The notes under the pieces were generated by a model. It was not told the origin of the DNA, did no database searches, and was given only the letters and a program-made list of their open reading frames with translations. Positions 1-8,928 of a stretch of DNA of 64,000 bases are shown in pieces. Origin of the DNA: a virus. Position 1 is the stretch's first letter; each line of letters starts with the position of its first letter. The translations under genes were made by a program, and so were the position numbers. The stretch spans positions 1 to 64,000 of IMG/VR virus record IMGVR_UViG_3300042935_000900; one strand, written 5' to 3'.

Positions 1-2
1 TA

Positions 3-434
3 GGTGCTCAAGGAACAGTCGGTACAAAGGGTGAAAAAGGTGCAGTTGGTGCTCAAGGAGCTTTAGGACCTCAAGGTGCTCAAGGAACAGTTGGTGCAGT
101 AGGTGCTCAAGGAACAGTTGGTGCAGTAGGTGCTCAAGGTGCAATAGGTGCTCAAGGAACAGTCGGTACAAAGGGTGAAAAAGGTGCAGTAGGTGCTCAA
201 GGTTCTGCAGGAACTAACGGTTCAAGCATTACGGGTGCTCAAGGTTCTGCCGGAACTAATGGTTCTACCGGACCACAAGGTTTACAAGGTGCAGCAGGTG
301 CTCAAGGAGCTTTAGGACCACAAGGACCTCAAGGTGCAACTGGACCAACAGGTGCTCAAGGAACTGTTGGTACATTAGGTGCTCAAGGAACCGCAGGTGC
401 AACTGGTGCTCAAGGTCTTACAGGCCCTGTCGCT
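3..434 (+). repeat. Collagen-like Gly-X-Y coding repeat tract, fibre 1
   Basis: Tandem 9-nt-periodic sequence built on variants of GGTGCTCAAGGA. The whole tract translates as Gly-X-Y triplets with one short interruption (ITG near 230). Repeats of this kind can recombine and change shaft length. Confidence 0.85.
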
Positions 435-992
435 GGAGCTGCAAACCAAGTGGTTTATAAAGACTCAGGAAATACCGTGACAGGAAGTAACAATCTTACA
501 TTTGACGGTACCAGATTAGACACTAGAGAGCTTATAACAGGTATCGGTAATTTTACAATAGCCCCGGATGCGGGTAATTATCCAGGATATGGAACTGCTG
601 TTATTAAAGCTGGTCAACCGATAATGATACAAGATGGTGACATGCAAACACCTATGCCAATGATGTGGGATTTAGGACCGGGTAATGGTATAGGTTATCA
701 AATATCTTCTATTAGATTTAAAGAAAATGTCCAAGACGTTGTTTTAAATTTAGAGGACTTTTTATCTAGAACAGCTAAGACTTATACAACTAAAGGATCT
801 AAAAGACCAGATATTGGTTTTATTGCCGAAGAATGGGTTAACTTTGATGAGAGATTAATTGCAAGAGATGGTGATGGTTTAATCATGACATTACATTATG
901 ATAAAATGACACCTTATTTGTACGAAGCTGTTAAAGCATTACGCAATGAGATTACAGAATTAAAAGCAGAAATTGCTTTATTAAAACAATAA
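3..992 (+). CDS. Collagen-like tail fibre protein with C-terminal S74 chaperone domain (5' end outside window)
   Basis: The frame is open from the left edge, so the N-terminus is missing. Up to about position 430 it encodes Gly-X-Y triplets (GAQ, GTV, GTK, GEK, GPQ), typical of a collagen-like trimeric fibre shaft. A short globular region follows. The last ~95 residues match the peptidase S74 intramolecular chaperone: SSIRFKENV, then IGFIAEEW, then LYEAVKALR and a closing coiled coil. In that family the chaperone trimerises the fibre and is cleaved off before a serine, here probably one of the two Ser at about 703-708. Lysines in the shaft occupy only the Y position, matching the lysyl-hydroxylase fusion encoded at 7628. 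Fibre and chaperone calls rest on visible motifs; the receptor is unknown. Confidence 0.88.
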   Translation, partial: GAQGTVGTKGEKGAVGAQGALGPQGAQGTVGAVGAQGTVGAVGAQGAIGAQGTVGTKGEKGAVGAQGSAGTNGSSITGAQGSAGTNGSTGPQGLQGAAGAQGALGPQGPQGATGPTGAQGTVGTLGAQGTAGATGAQGLTGPVAGAANQVVYKDSGNTVTGSNNLTFDGTRLDTRELITGIGNFTIAPDAGNYPGYGTAVIKAGQPIMIQDGDMQTPMPMMWDLGPGNGIGYQISSIRFKENVQDVVLNLEDFLSRTAKTYTTKGSKRPDIGFIAEEWVNFDERLIARDGDGLIMTLHYDKMTPYLYEAVKALRNEITELKAEIALLKQ

Positions 993-1011
993 GAAAATAT
1001 ATTTAAATAAA

Positions 1012-1476
1012 ATGGCAATAACTAGAATAAGTCTTCCAGATTCTTCAACATTAGATGCATCGTTAAAATTTGCAAGTACTGATTTAACGACGATAACTAA
1101 TAAAATTCTCAAGTCTGCAAGATCTGGAGTTAATAAACCAGTTAGCTATGCAGCTGATGAAGAATACACCAACCTTTATAAAGTTGGACCTGTTCTTAGA
1201 GATACAGTTGATGGTGTTAAGAAATTAGAAGTTCAAGTACAAGCCCTAAGAAATTTCTTAGAAGGACAATTAGGAAGAGATGCATCAACATCAGATTTAA
1301 CTCCAACTGTAAGATTTGCAAAATCAGATGGCACTAAAATAACTGTGTTTTTATTTAATGAATCGACTGGAGTAGTTATAGGTACTATAGATACTATTAA
1401 TATAAAAACATTTAATATAGGCACCAACTATAAAATTGTTCAAAACGGAACAGACCTAGAATTTAGATACTCATAA
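1012..1476 (+). CDS. Hypothetical protein in fibre operon
   Basis: A 154-residue protein I do not recognise. It starts 20 nt after the S74 fibre and ends one base before the next fibre gene, so it is probably co-transcribed with them. The first half looks helical (a VDGVKKLEVQVQALRNFLEG stretch could form a coiled coil) and the second half is Thr/Ile/Val-rich and probably beta. There is no signal peptide or membrane segment. From position alone it may be a small virion protein or fibre-associated factor; no function can be assigned. Confidence 0.7.
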   Translation: MAITRISLPDSSTLDASLKFASTDLTTITNKILKSARSGVNKPVSYAADEEYTNLYKVGPVLRDTVDGVKKLEVQVQALRNFLEGQLGRDASTSDLTPTVRFAKSDGTKITVFLFNESTGVVIGTIDTINIKTFNIGTNYKIVQNGTDLEFRYS

Positions 1477-1477
1477 T

Positions 1478-2953
1478 ATGTCAACAAAAGCAATATACAC
1501 TGAAGCTAATAATACTTTTCATTTACCTGAAGGTACATTTGATGAAACGACATCATTGGCTACTGGTGTCAAGGCCATTCTTAAATCAACTGGCGATATG
1601 CAAAGTTTGGCTTTCAATGAAACTTATGATTCATTAGATGCAATAGGATGGCACATTAACGATCAAGGTTATAGATGGTGGAGTGATCCAAATAATCAAG
1701 CCTTTGGTACTGAATATGGCGGAGGTAATTCAAACTGGGGTATTTACAAACAATCTAATATTTACACAACTGCTAGAAGACATGCTGGAAAGAATGGTTC
1801 TTATGGTGTACATATTTTTAGATACCCTAATATAAGTTCAGATTCAACATGGGGAGGTTTATCATTATATCCACCTGCGGCATCTAAATTAAGAGGACAT
1901 ACTTATAGATTTTCTTTTGATTACCGAGGTTATACAAATGGAAACGATGTTGGTGTTTATCAAAACACTACAGTAGGTTGGGGAGATCTAGGAATTGGAT
2001 TACCAACTCCTTGGTGGTATGGTATAGGAGCATTTGATACAGACTGGGATTGGAGAAGATACGAATACGAATATACAATACAAGATGCTTATTTAGATTG
2101 GATTCCTGGATCAAATTTAACACCATGGAATGCATCTACACAATATAGCGATTGGTATTATGGAGTTCCATATAATGGATATGTTTATAGACATTTAGGT
2201 GGATGGCCAGCTCCAACGATAGGCGTTACTCCTGATTTAGAATTAGGTACAAAATATTATGATAGATTTCCAATGACTGCTGGTTATTTTGATCTTTATA
2301 ATAATCTTAAAATAGGATTTAGTTACGAAGCTCAAGGTAATAGAGGCACACACGTTTATATTGATAATATTCAATTAACAGATATTACAACTAATAAGTC
2401 TTTTAAATTAACTCCGAATGGTTGGGAATCTGATAATATGTCAGAAACTACGATGAAGATTGTAGCCAAAGGAACTGCATATCCAGGTATAGACATTGGA
2501 AATGGATCAGATCAATTTGCTGTTGAAGGTCCTAGTTCGCTTTATGTTAATGATACTTTAATTTATAGCGGAGATTCTGGTAGAGGATTAAGATTAACCA
2601 TTTTTAATGGAACTAATGCAACACCTGTTTTTGATAGATCTTATGATACTTATGGTGATGATGCTGCAAGAAATCAATTAGCAACTATGTTGGCAACAAT
2701 TACAAGTGCACAAGTATGGGTTCTAACATCTTTTGATGCTATTAATCCAAATGCTATACTAGACAATCAAATGAAAACTATGAAATCAAGACTTTTAGTT
2801 AATAATGGTTCTATTCACTCAGTATACACGGGTGGTGGAGTAAGACATCCTTATGCTGCAGTCGGAAGAGGACAAAGAATTATAAAAGAAGATGGTTCTA
2901 ATCAATTAGATACTGTATACAAAAGAAAAGGAGTAATTGATATTAGAATATGA
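1478..2953 (+). CDS. Fibre/adhesin with jelly-roll-like domain and ILEI/FAM3-like domain
   Basis: A 491-residue protein. Residues ~60-310 are rich in Trp, Tyr and Gly and look like a beta-sandwich carbohydrate-binding module: YRFSFDYRGY near the start of the sheet and YIDNIQLTD near its end, as in CBM4-type or galactose-binding folds. Residues ~365-475 resemble the ILEI/FAM3 (PANDER-like) domain: GLRLTIFNGT, then FDRSYDTYGDDAARNQLA, then VWVLTSFDA, then YAAVGRGQ. ILEI domains are known in animal FAM3 proteins and in some phage fibres. It lies between two fibre genes and its stop overlaps the next start (ATGA). I infer a sugar-binding tip or side fibre. Confidence 0.62.
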   Translation: MSTKAIYTEANNTFHLPEGTFDETTSLATGVKAILKSTGDMQSLAFNETYDSLDAIGWHINDQGYRWWSDPNNQAFGTEYGGGNSNWGIYKQSNIYTTARRHAGKNGSYGVHIFRYPNISSDSTWGGLSLYPPAASKLRGHTYRFSFDYRGYTNGNDVGVYQNTTVGWGDLGIGLPTPWWYGIGAFDTDWDWRRYEYEYTIQDAYLDWIPGSNLTPWNASTQYSDWYYGVPYNGYVYRHLGGWPAPTIGVTPDLELGTKYYDRFPMTAGYFDLYNNLKIGFSYEAQGNRGTHVYIDNIQLTDITTNKSFKLTPNGWESDNMSETTMKIVAKGTAYPGIDIGNGSDQFAVEGPSSLYVNDTLIYSGDSGRGLRLTIFNGTNATPVFDRSYDTYGDDAARNQLATMLATITSAQVWVLTSFDAINPNAILDNQMKTMKSRLLVNNGSIHSVYTGGGVRHPYAAVGRGQRIIKEDGSNQLDTVYKRKGVIDIRI

Positions 2954-3114
2954 CACAATTAGAACACATAACTACAGAATTAAATTTTATTAATTGGACA
3001 ATAGGACAGGCTTCTACAGAAGAATCACGTCAATTACTAGAAGATAAATATAAAACAAAGATTCAACAAATTCTTAATGAAATTGAATTGTTAAAACAGA
3101 ATAATAATAAATAA
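2950..3114 (+). CDS. Small 54-residue protein between fibre genes
   Basis: A short [20 protein letters not shown] to NNNK. Its ATG overlaps the stop of the upstream fibre (ATGA) and its TAA overlaps the ATG of the collagen-like fibre downstream (TAATG), so it fills the gap exactly. The second half (residues 25-50, [19 protein letters not shown] and onward) is predicted to be a helix or coiled coil. Gap-filling on both sides argues for a real, translationally coupled gene. It might be a fibre assembly helper or small structural protein; that is only a guess. Confidence 0.6.
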   Translation: MTQLEHITTELNFINWTIGQASTEESRQLLEDKYKTKIQQILNEIELLKQNNNK

Positions 3115-5699
3115 TGGCTACACTTAAGATAGGTACTACAATTGGTGGAAATGAAGTTTTACATATAGGTAACTTTGTTCCTGGCAATTACCCTCAATTT
3201 ATTGGTGCTCAAGGTGCAACAGGACCTCAAGGTGCTACTGGACCTCAGGGTGCTACTGGACCAACAGGTGCTCAAGGAACGATAGGTAATACTGGACCAC
3301 AAGGTGCAACAGGACCTCAGGGTGGAACTGGTGCAACAGGCGCTCAAGGTGCTTTAGGACCACAAGGACCACAAGGAAATATTGGAAATACTGGACCACA
3401 AGGTGCTCAAGGAACAATAGGTAATACTGGACCACAAGGTGGAACTGGTGCAACAGGTGCTCAAGGTGCTAGAGGTGCTCAAGGTGATCGTGGGGCAACA
3501 GGTGCTCAAGGTTCTGCTGGAACTAATGGAACTAACGGTGCTCAAGGTGCTTTAGGACCTCAAGGTGGAACTGGTGCAACTGGTGCTCAAGGTGCTTTAG
3601 GACCTCAAGGTGGAACTGGACCAACAGGTGCTCAAGGTGCTTTAGGACCTCAAGGCGGAACTGGACCAACAGGTGCTCAAGGTGCCCGTGGTGCTCAAGG
3701 TGATCGCGGGGCAACAGGTGCTCAAGGTGCTGCTGGAAGTAATGGTGCTCAAGGTGCTTTAGGACCTCAAGGTGGTGGCGGTGCTACAGGTGCTCAAGGA
3801 GCTTTAGGACCACAAGGACCTCAAGGAAATATTGGAAATACAGGACCTCAAGGTGGCGGTGGTGCTACAGGTGCTCAAGGTGACCGCGGGGCAACAGGTG
3901 CTCAAGGAGCTTTAGGACCTCAAGGACCTCAAGGAAATATTGGAAATACAGGACCTCAAGGTGGCGGTGGTGCTACAGGTGCTCAAGGAGCAAAAGGTGA
4001 TGTTGGACCTCAAGGTGGAACTGGATTACAAGGTGGAACTGGACCTCAGGGTGGCGGTGGTGCTACAGGTGCTCAGGGTGCAATTGGACCAGTTGATTAC
4101 TCAACAATATCTGCGCCATGGGCATTAACTGGTGGAGGGTCTGTAACATGGTCTGGCAATGTATTAACTGTAAATGCTCGTATAATTGCCATACCTTTAA
4201 ATAAATCGCTTGCTAGTAATGGATATTTTGATATAGGACCTTTTAATACAAGCATCCCATCGTGGAATACTCTATTCTATGTACCGCCTTCTGGTACAGA
4301 TAATACATATAAGCCTGCTAGTTTAGTATTAAAGGCATATACTGATAATCAGATAATTGCTGCAAATTGGATTCCAATCGCAACACATAATGGAGACGAT
4401 TCTAGTTTAAGATACATTCCAGGATTTACATCTATACCGCCTGATGGAACTTATACTTCTTCGGGTGCTTCTAGATCATGGGCTGTTGGACCTCAAGGTT
4501 CTAAGGGCTCAACCGGAGATAAAGGTGCTGTTGGACCTCAAGGTGGAACTGGATTACAAGGTGGAACTGGACCTCAAGGTGCAACTGGACCTCAAGGTGG
4601 AACTGGATTACAAGGACCTCAAGGAATAAAAGGTGATGTTGGACCACAAGGTGGAACTGGATTACAAGGTGGAACTGGACCTCAAGGTTTACAAGGTGGA
4701 GCAGGAACAGCTGGTACTAAAGGTGCAACTGGAGATAAAGGTGCAACTGGAAATACAGGTGGAACTGGACCAACAGGTATTGGAGTTGCTTCAGCTTCTG
4801 TTGCTGCTGGTAAATTAACAATATCACTTACTAACGATACTATTCCTATTAATGCTGTTAACGTAACTGGACCGACTGGATCACCAGGAACTAATGGAAC
4901 TAATGGAACTAACGGAACTCCAGGAGATAAAGGTGCAACCGGTGCTCCTGGATCAAATGGAACTCCCGGATCAAATGGAACTCCCGGATCAAATGGAACT
5001 CCCGGATCAAATGGAACTAATGGTTCAGCAGGAACTTCATTTACTTGGAGAGGAACTTATGTTAATGCTACTACATATAATCCAAGGGATACAGTTTACT
5101 ATTTAGGAAGTACATACGTTTGTATACAACAAACTTTACAAAATCAAAATCCAACATATACTGAATTTTGGCAATTATCGTCTGCTAAAGGTGATGCTGG
5201 ATCTACTGGTGCTCCTGGATCAAATGGTTCTAATGGAACTCCAGGTTCAAATGGAACTCCAGGTTCTAATGGAACGCCAGGTGCTAAAGGAGATACTGGT
5301 GCTGGCGGAACTCCAGGTTCAAATGGAACTCCCGGAACAAACGGAGCTAAAGGTGAACCAGGAACTAATGGAACTAATGGAACTCCAGGTGGAACTGGAC
5401 CTACTGGACCTGCTGGACCTCAAGGTTTACAAGGAGCTACTGGACCTGCTGGAACTAATGGATCTCCAGGATATGGTTATACTGGACCTACAGGCCCTCC
5501 AGGCCCTCCAGGAAGTGGCGGCGGCGGAACTGGTACACCAGGTTGGACAATCGTATCACAAGAAGAAATTATGGATTATCCTGGACCTCCTATGATGCTT
5601 TACACAATTAATACTGGTGTGGTTGACACACAACAACCAGCGTTACCTGAAGGAGGCCCGTATATAATGCTTCGTCTTTATGGATCAACGGCTCGCTAA
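3114..5699 (+). CDS. Large collagen-like tail fibre protein with carbohydrate-binding insert
   Basis: An 861-residue fibre. After ~30 N-terminal residues, probably the attachment part, come Gly-X-Y tracts at ~3204-4092, ~4486-4780, ~4867-5034 and ~5188-5535. They are broken by a beta-rich globular domain (~4093-4485) and by a short module at ~5035-5187 ([19 protein letters not shown] then CIQQT...FWQL) that resembles CBM5/12-type chitin-binding modules. About ten Lys and the Arg residues in the triplets are all at Y (GDK, GAK, GSK, GIK, GTK, GDR). The C-terminus (~5536-5699) is non-collagen and has no S74 motif. Collagen-like shafts are known in phage fibres; modification by the adjacent hydroxylase/glycosyltransferase operon is my inference. 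Confidence 0.88.
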   Translation: MATLKIGTTIGGNEVLHIGNFVPGNYPQFIGAQGATGPQGATGPQGATGPTGAQGTIGNTGPQGATGPQGGTGATGAQGALGPQGPQGNIGNTGPQGAQGTIGNTGPQGGTGATGAQGARGAQGDRGATGAQGSAGTNGTNGAQGALGPQGGTGATGAQGALGPQGGTGPTGAQGALGPQGGTGPTGAQGARGAQGDRGATGAQGAAGSNGAQGALGPQGGGGATGAQGALGPQGPQGNIGNTGPQGGGGATGAQGDRGATGAQGALGPQGPQGNIGNTGPQGGGGATGAQGAKGDVGPQGGTGLQGGTGPQGGGGATGAQGAIGPVDYSTISAPWALTGGGSVTWSGNVLTVNARIIAIPLNKSLASNGYFDIGPFNTSIPSWNTLFYVPPSGTDNTYKPASLVLKAYTDNQIIAANWIPIATHNGDDSSLRYIPGFTSIPPDGTYTSSGASRSWAVGPQGSKGSTGDKGAVGPQGGTGLQGGTGPQGATGPQGGTGLQGPQGIKGDVGPQGGTGLQGGTGPQGLQGGAGTAGTKGATGDKGATGNTGGTGPTGIGVASASVAAGKLTISLTNDTIPINAVNVTGPTGSPGTNGTNGTNGTPGDKGATGAPGSNGTPGSNGTPGSNGTPGSNGTNGSAGTSFTWRGTYVNATTYNPRDTVYYLGSTYVCIQQTLQNQNPTYTEFWQLSSAKGDAGSTGAPGSNGSNGTPGSNGTPGSNGTPGAKGDTGAGGTPGSNGTPGTNGAKGEPGTNGTNGTPGGTGPTGPAGPQGLQGATGPAGTNGSPGYGYTGPTGPPGPPGSGGGGTGTPGWTIVSQEEIMDYPGPPMMLYTINTGVVDTQQPALPEGGPYIMLRLYGSTAR
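3204..4092 (+). repeat. Collagen-like Gly-X-Y coding repeat tract, fibre 2 (longest)
   Basis: About 296 codons of uninterrupted Gly-X-Y coding sequence with higher-order repeats such as [13 protein letters not shown] and [13 protein letters not shown]. The high identity between units makes length variation by recombination likely and could cause assembly collapse. Confidence 0.85.
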
Positions 5700-5725
5700 A
5701 TCAATTATAAAAATAAATTAAAATA

Positions 5726-5974
5726 ATGGCAACGACTACAATTAATATTAATCAAGTAACAATACTTGGTAAAACTGCAACTAAATTAGTTATAGCTCCA
5801 ATTTTTTATACCCTAAATTCAACTGGTGTAAGTATTGGTTATGAATTAAGAAACAGTGATGACGCGTTTATTGTTTCAGGTAGAACTGTAATTTCAGATA
5901 TTTCTACTTGGGGTACAGATGATTCTGTTCTTATTGGTGCAATCTTAACGGCTTTGTCTTTGACAAAAGCTTAA
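5726..5974 (+). CDS. Hypothetical 82-residue protein
   Basis: Small protein starting MATTTININQVTILG, 26 nt after the large fibre. It is rich in Thr, Ile and Val with alternating polar/hydrophobic patterns, suggesting a small beta-sheet protein. It has no signal peptide. It closes the fibre operon before the late-type promoter at 5998. It may be a fibre-associated or chaperone-like protein, but nothing in the sequence identifies it. Confidence 0.65.
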   Translation: MATTTININQVTILGKTATKLVIAPIFYTLNSTGVSIGYELRNSDDAFIVSGRTVISDISTWGTDDSVLIGAILTALSLTKA

Positions 5975-5997
5975 TTGAAACTTCGTTCTGGAAATTC

Positions 5998-6007
5998 GTA
6001 TAAATAG
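5998..6007 (+). promoter_or_regulatory. Late-type promoter (T4-like TATAAATA)
   Basis: GTATAAATAG lies 14 nt upstream of the hydroxylase start and matches the T4 late -10 consensus TATAAATA exactly. It would drive the hydroxylase/glycosyltransferase operon 6022-9354 late in infection, when fibres are made. Confidence 0.6.
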
Positions 6008-6021
6008 ACAAAGACATTTAT

Positions 6022-6609
6022 ATGAATTTCCAGCAACAAACTAATGATTCGCAAAACTTTTATTGGTATAAACAAGGTTTTACCAAAGAAGAATTAGACA
6101 AAATTTACAATGATGTAGCTCAGTTACCATTTGAAAAAGCTACAATCTTAGGTGAAGACAATACTGAAGCTATTAAAGCTATTAGAAGTTCTTCAATCAA
6201 ATGGATTCCCAAAGATCAAAATTGGCAATGGCTTTATGATAAGCTAATGAATATGGCACTAGAAGCTAATAATTCTTTATGGCATTTTGATCTAATCTCA
6301 GTTGATGAGAAAATACAATACACAGAATATTATGATAATGCCGATGGTCATTATACTTGGCATCAAGATATTGGTGGTGGAAGTGCTAGCAGACGTAAAG
6401 TTTCTATTACAGTTCAATTATCAGATCCTGAAGAATACCAAGGTGGTGATTTAGAAATGTGGCAAGGTGGAGAATCTGTTGTCAAATCTGCAAGAGGCGC
6501 AGGAGTTGTTTTTATTTTTCCAAGTTACATGATGCACAGAGTTACTAAAGTAACCAAAGGAACTCGTCGTTCTTTTGTATTATGGGTCGGTGGTCAACAT
6601 TATCGTTAA
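6022..6609 (+). CDS. 2-oxoglutarate/Fe(II)-dependent dioxygenase (prolyl-hydroxylase-like)
   Basis: A 195-residue protein with the double-stranded beta-helix signature: WHQD gives the HxD iron ligands (H114, D116), MMHRV gives the distal His (H172), and Arg182/183 (GTRRSFVLWVGG) would bind the 2-oxoglutarate carboxylate. The segment KVSITVQLSDPEEYQGGDLE is typical of PKHD-type hydroxylases, which are common in T4-like phages. It is the first gene of an operon placed directly after collagen-like fibres and coupled by TAATG to a glycosyltransferase. I infer that it hydroxylates Pro or another residue in the fibres; a nucleic-acid or free-metabolite substrate is not excluded. Confidence 0.85.
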   Translation: MNFQQQTNDSQNFYWYKQGFTKEELDKIYNDVAQLPFEKATILGEDNTEAIKAIRSSSIKWIPKDQNWQWLYDKLMNMALEANNSLWHFDLISVDEKIQYTEYYDNADGHYTWHQDIGGGSASRRKVSITVQLSDPEEYQGGDLEMWQGGESVVKSARGAGVVFIFPSYMMHRVTKVTKGTRRSFVLWVGGQHYR

Positions 6610-7631
6610 TGCGAATATTAATTTACGTAGGATACCAATCACAGCCATTTAATGGCTCGACAATTTCATCACTAGGTTTAGGTGGAACTGAGCAAGCTTG
6701 TACATATTTAGCAAATGAATTAGCTAAACTTGGACACGATGTCCAAGTAAGTGGCCAAGTTATCAAAGAAACCCACAAGAACGTTGTATGGAATGATGAG
6801 ATTTCAAATACTCATTTTGATGTGGTTATTGCTGCAAGTTACATACACTATATTCCAGAACTAGCTGAAAGAAATGTTACTTATACCAAGTCATATTTCT
6901 GGGTTCACAATGAGGATTTCTTTCCTTGGTGGAAAGGTGAAGCTTTACCAGAAAACGGTGCTTTATTCTTAGCAGATGCCAGATTAACTGGAATTATTTG
7001 TTTAACTGAATGGCACGCAAATCAATTTAAAGAAGCCTATAATATTATTAAGCCTATTTATATCATAGGCAATGGCATTGATTCATCTACATTTCCAGCA
7101 GCTAAGAAAAACCACAATCATTTCATTTATTCATCAGCAGCTGAAAGAGGTTTGGAATCTCTTTTGAAATGTTGGCCAGCAATCAAATCATTTTGGCCTA
7201 ATGCAATCCTAAAAGTATTTTCACCAGCTTATGCAAGTAGCAAAGACATCGTTAGACGATATGGAAAAGCTGGCGTGCAATTTTATGGCACGGTCGATCA
7301 AACAACTTTACATAAGCACATGGAAGAGAGTCAATTTTGGCTGCATCCAACTGAGTATAAAGAAACTTACTGTATTACTGCATTAGAGATGCAGATGTGT
7401 GGTGTGGTACCTATTACATCAAACCTTGCGGCATTAAATGAAACAGTTGGTGAGCGAGGCTTTTTAGTTTCGCATGAAACAAATGGCTTAGTGCCATATA
7501 TAAACATTATATCTAATCTTATGCATTCGAAAGAATTGGTAAAGACATATTCTGACAAAGGTCGAGCATGGGCAAAATGCCAAACATGGAGAATGAGAGC
7601 ATTAGAATGGAACAAATTATTACAGTCATGA
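6609..7631 (+). CDS. GT4-like glycosyltransferase
   Basis: A 340-residue GT-B type protein. The N-terminus MRILIYVGYQ, a Gly-rich GLGGTEQ loop and an N-terminal Rossmann half are followed by IGNGID and the C-terminal donor-binding region (FWLHPTEYKETYCITALEMQ, then GVVPITSN), typical of family 4 glycosyltransferases; the expected Glu of the EX7E-type motif lies in this segment. I start it at 6609, where ATG overlaps the hydroxylase stop (TAATG); an in-frame upstream start at 6582 would add nine uncharacteristic residues. Given its neighbours it may extend the sugar chain begun by the GT25 domain on hydroxylated fibre residues. The donor sugar cannot be read. Confidence 0.8.
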   Translation: MRILIYVGYQSQPFNGSTISSLGLGGTEQACTYLANELAKLGHDVQVSGQVIKETHKNVVWNDEISNTHFDVVIAASYIHYIPELAERNVTYTKSYFWVHNEDFFPWWKGEALPENGALFLADARLTGIICLTEWHANQFKEAYNIIKPIYIIGNGIDSSTFPAAKKNHNHFIYSSAAERGLESLLKCWPAIKSFWPNAILKVFSPAYASSKDIVRRYGKAGVQFYGTVDQTTLHKHMEESQFWLHPTEYKETYCITALEMQMCGVVPITSNLAALNETVGERGFLVSHETNGLVPYINIISNLMHSKELVKTYSDKGRAWAKCQTWRMRALEWNKLLQS

Positions 7632-8926
7632 AAATAGATCAAGTTTACATAATTAATCTAAAATCTTCTAGATCTGATATAGAAACTAGAATTAATCAAT
7701 TGGGTTTACCAGAAAATACGCCATTCTTTATAATGAATGCTATAGATGGTATGACAGCCGAATCACAATTTGGGCCACATAAACTTTATCCACACTGGAA
7801 GATTGAATCAGACAATAAGTGGTGGAATAGAGACCTAACTCCCGGAGAAATTGGGTGTTCTTTAAGTCACATAGCCGTATGGAAAGATGCTTTATTAAAA
7901 GACTTTAAAAATATTTTAGTTTTAGAAGAAGACTTTTTATCAAATGGATCTTTGGCTTTAAAGGATTTAAAGTTACCGACAAAATATGATTTGCTTTATT
8001 TGGGTAGAAACAAAGTTGATGAATCAATAGCAGAAGACGAGGTTCTAGATATTTTCTATATGCCTTCTTATAGTTATAATTCACATGCTTATGTGTTAAA
8101 CAAATCCGGTATTAAAAAACTAGCTGCTTGTAATTTACAGGATAATATTATCCCAGTTGATGAGTTTTTATCTACAACATTTTGTTTGCATCCAAGACAA
8201 GACCTTAGACACTTATTTGGAGATCCTAAAATATATGCTTTGACATTAAAAAATCAGGCCATTGGTCAAATACCTCTTAATATTCGCCCATCAACAATCG
8301 AAGTTAATAAACCTAAATATGATATTTTGGATGCTTCTGATTGGAATCTTTGGAAATCTAAGTACATCGATAAGGTTATGGCAAGAGGTGAATATGATCT
8401 GTTAGTAGATGAGATTGGACCTCAGTATAGCAATATCTTTGAGTTTCCGCTATTTACGCAATTGTTCTGCGATGAATTGATTGCGATGGCTGAAGCTGAA
8501 AATAAATGGACTGAAGGTCGACATGAGTTTTATCCAACGAACGATGTTCTTTTAAATGAATTAGGCTTAGGTGATATTTACAAAAGAGTTATCAGAGAAA
8601 TTGTAACTCCATTAGCAACCCATATTTGGAAATTAGAAGGAGCATGGTTAGCAAATCCAACTGATGAAACATTTATGATTAAGTATTCAATGGACAAACA
8701 AGGTCACCTTTCATTACATCACGATCATAGTTACTTTACATGTGGCGTTAGATTAAATGATGAGTTTGAAGGAGGTGGAACTTATTTCCCAAAATATGGT
8801 GTTTGTGTAACTCCTAGAAGAAATGGCAATGCCTTCTTACACCCTGGAGCAATAACACATAAACATGGTGCAAGACCAATTCACGCGGGTATTCGTTATA
8901 TTATAGTTTCATTTATTAGACCGTAA
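7628..8926 (+). CDS. GT25 glycosyltransferase fused to procollagen-lysyl-hydroxylase (PLOD/LH3-like) domain
   Basis: A 432-residue bifunctional protein. Residues 1-~215 match family GT25 (LPS and collagen galactosyltransferases): VYIINLKSSRSD, then IDGMT, then LTPGEIGCSLSHIAVWKDA, then the acidic motif LVLEEDF. Residues ~280-432 closely resemble the catalytic domain of animal PLOD enzymes: FPLFTQLFCDELIAMAE, WTEGRHEF, LHHDHS (H364, D366), FEGGG, AFLHPGAITHKH (H411), then IRYIIVSF (R423). All iron and 2-oxoglutarate ligands are present. The order glycosyltransferase then hydroxylase is that of animal LH3; mimivirus L230 is a known viral bifunctional collagen enzyme. ATG at 7628 overlaps the previous stop (ATGA). 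Predicted role: hydroxylate and glycosylate Y-position Lys in the phage's collagen-like fibres. Confidence 0.87.
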   Translation: MKIDQVYIINLKSSRSDIETRINQLGLPENTPFFIMNAIDGMTAESQFGPHKLYPHWKIESDNKWWNRDLTPGEIGCSLSHIAVWKDALLKDFKNILVLEEDFLSNGSLALKDLKLPTKYDLLYLGRNKVDESIAEDEVLDIFYMPSYSYNSHAYVLNKSGIKKLAACNLQDNIIPVDEFLSTTFCLHPRQDLRHLFGDPKIYALTLKNQAIGQIPLNIRPSTIEVNKPKYDILDASDWNLWKSKYIDKVMARGEYDLLVDEIGPQYSNIFEFPLFTQLFCDELIAMAEAENKWTEGRHEFYPTNDVLLNELGLGDIYKRVIREIVTPLATHIWKLEGAWLANPTDETFMIKYSMDKQGHLSLHHDHSYFTCGVRLNDEFEGGGTYFPKYGVCVTPRRNGNAFLHPGAITHKHGARPIHAGIRYIIVSFIRP

Positions 8927-8928
8927 GT

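Noticed and set aside
3159-3714. Overlapping minus-strand frames in the collagen-like repeat region
   Set aside because: They are antisense images of a 9-nt repeat, giving Ser/Cys/Thr- or His/Leu-rich low-complexity peptides. All other genes are on the + strand.
3-5535. Short regular repeats that might be taken for a CRISPR or satellite array
   Set aside because: They translate as continuous Gly-X-Y triplets in one long frame and lack unique spacers.
3940-5595. Plus-strand frames in another register inside the large fibre gene
   Set aside because: Leu/Glu/Lys/Val-rich translations of the same Gly-X-Y repeats; shadows of the true fibre frame.
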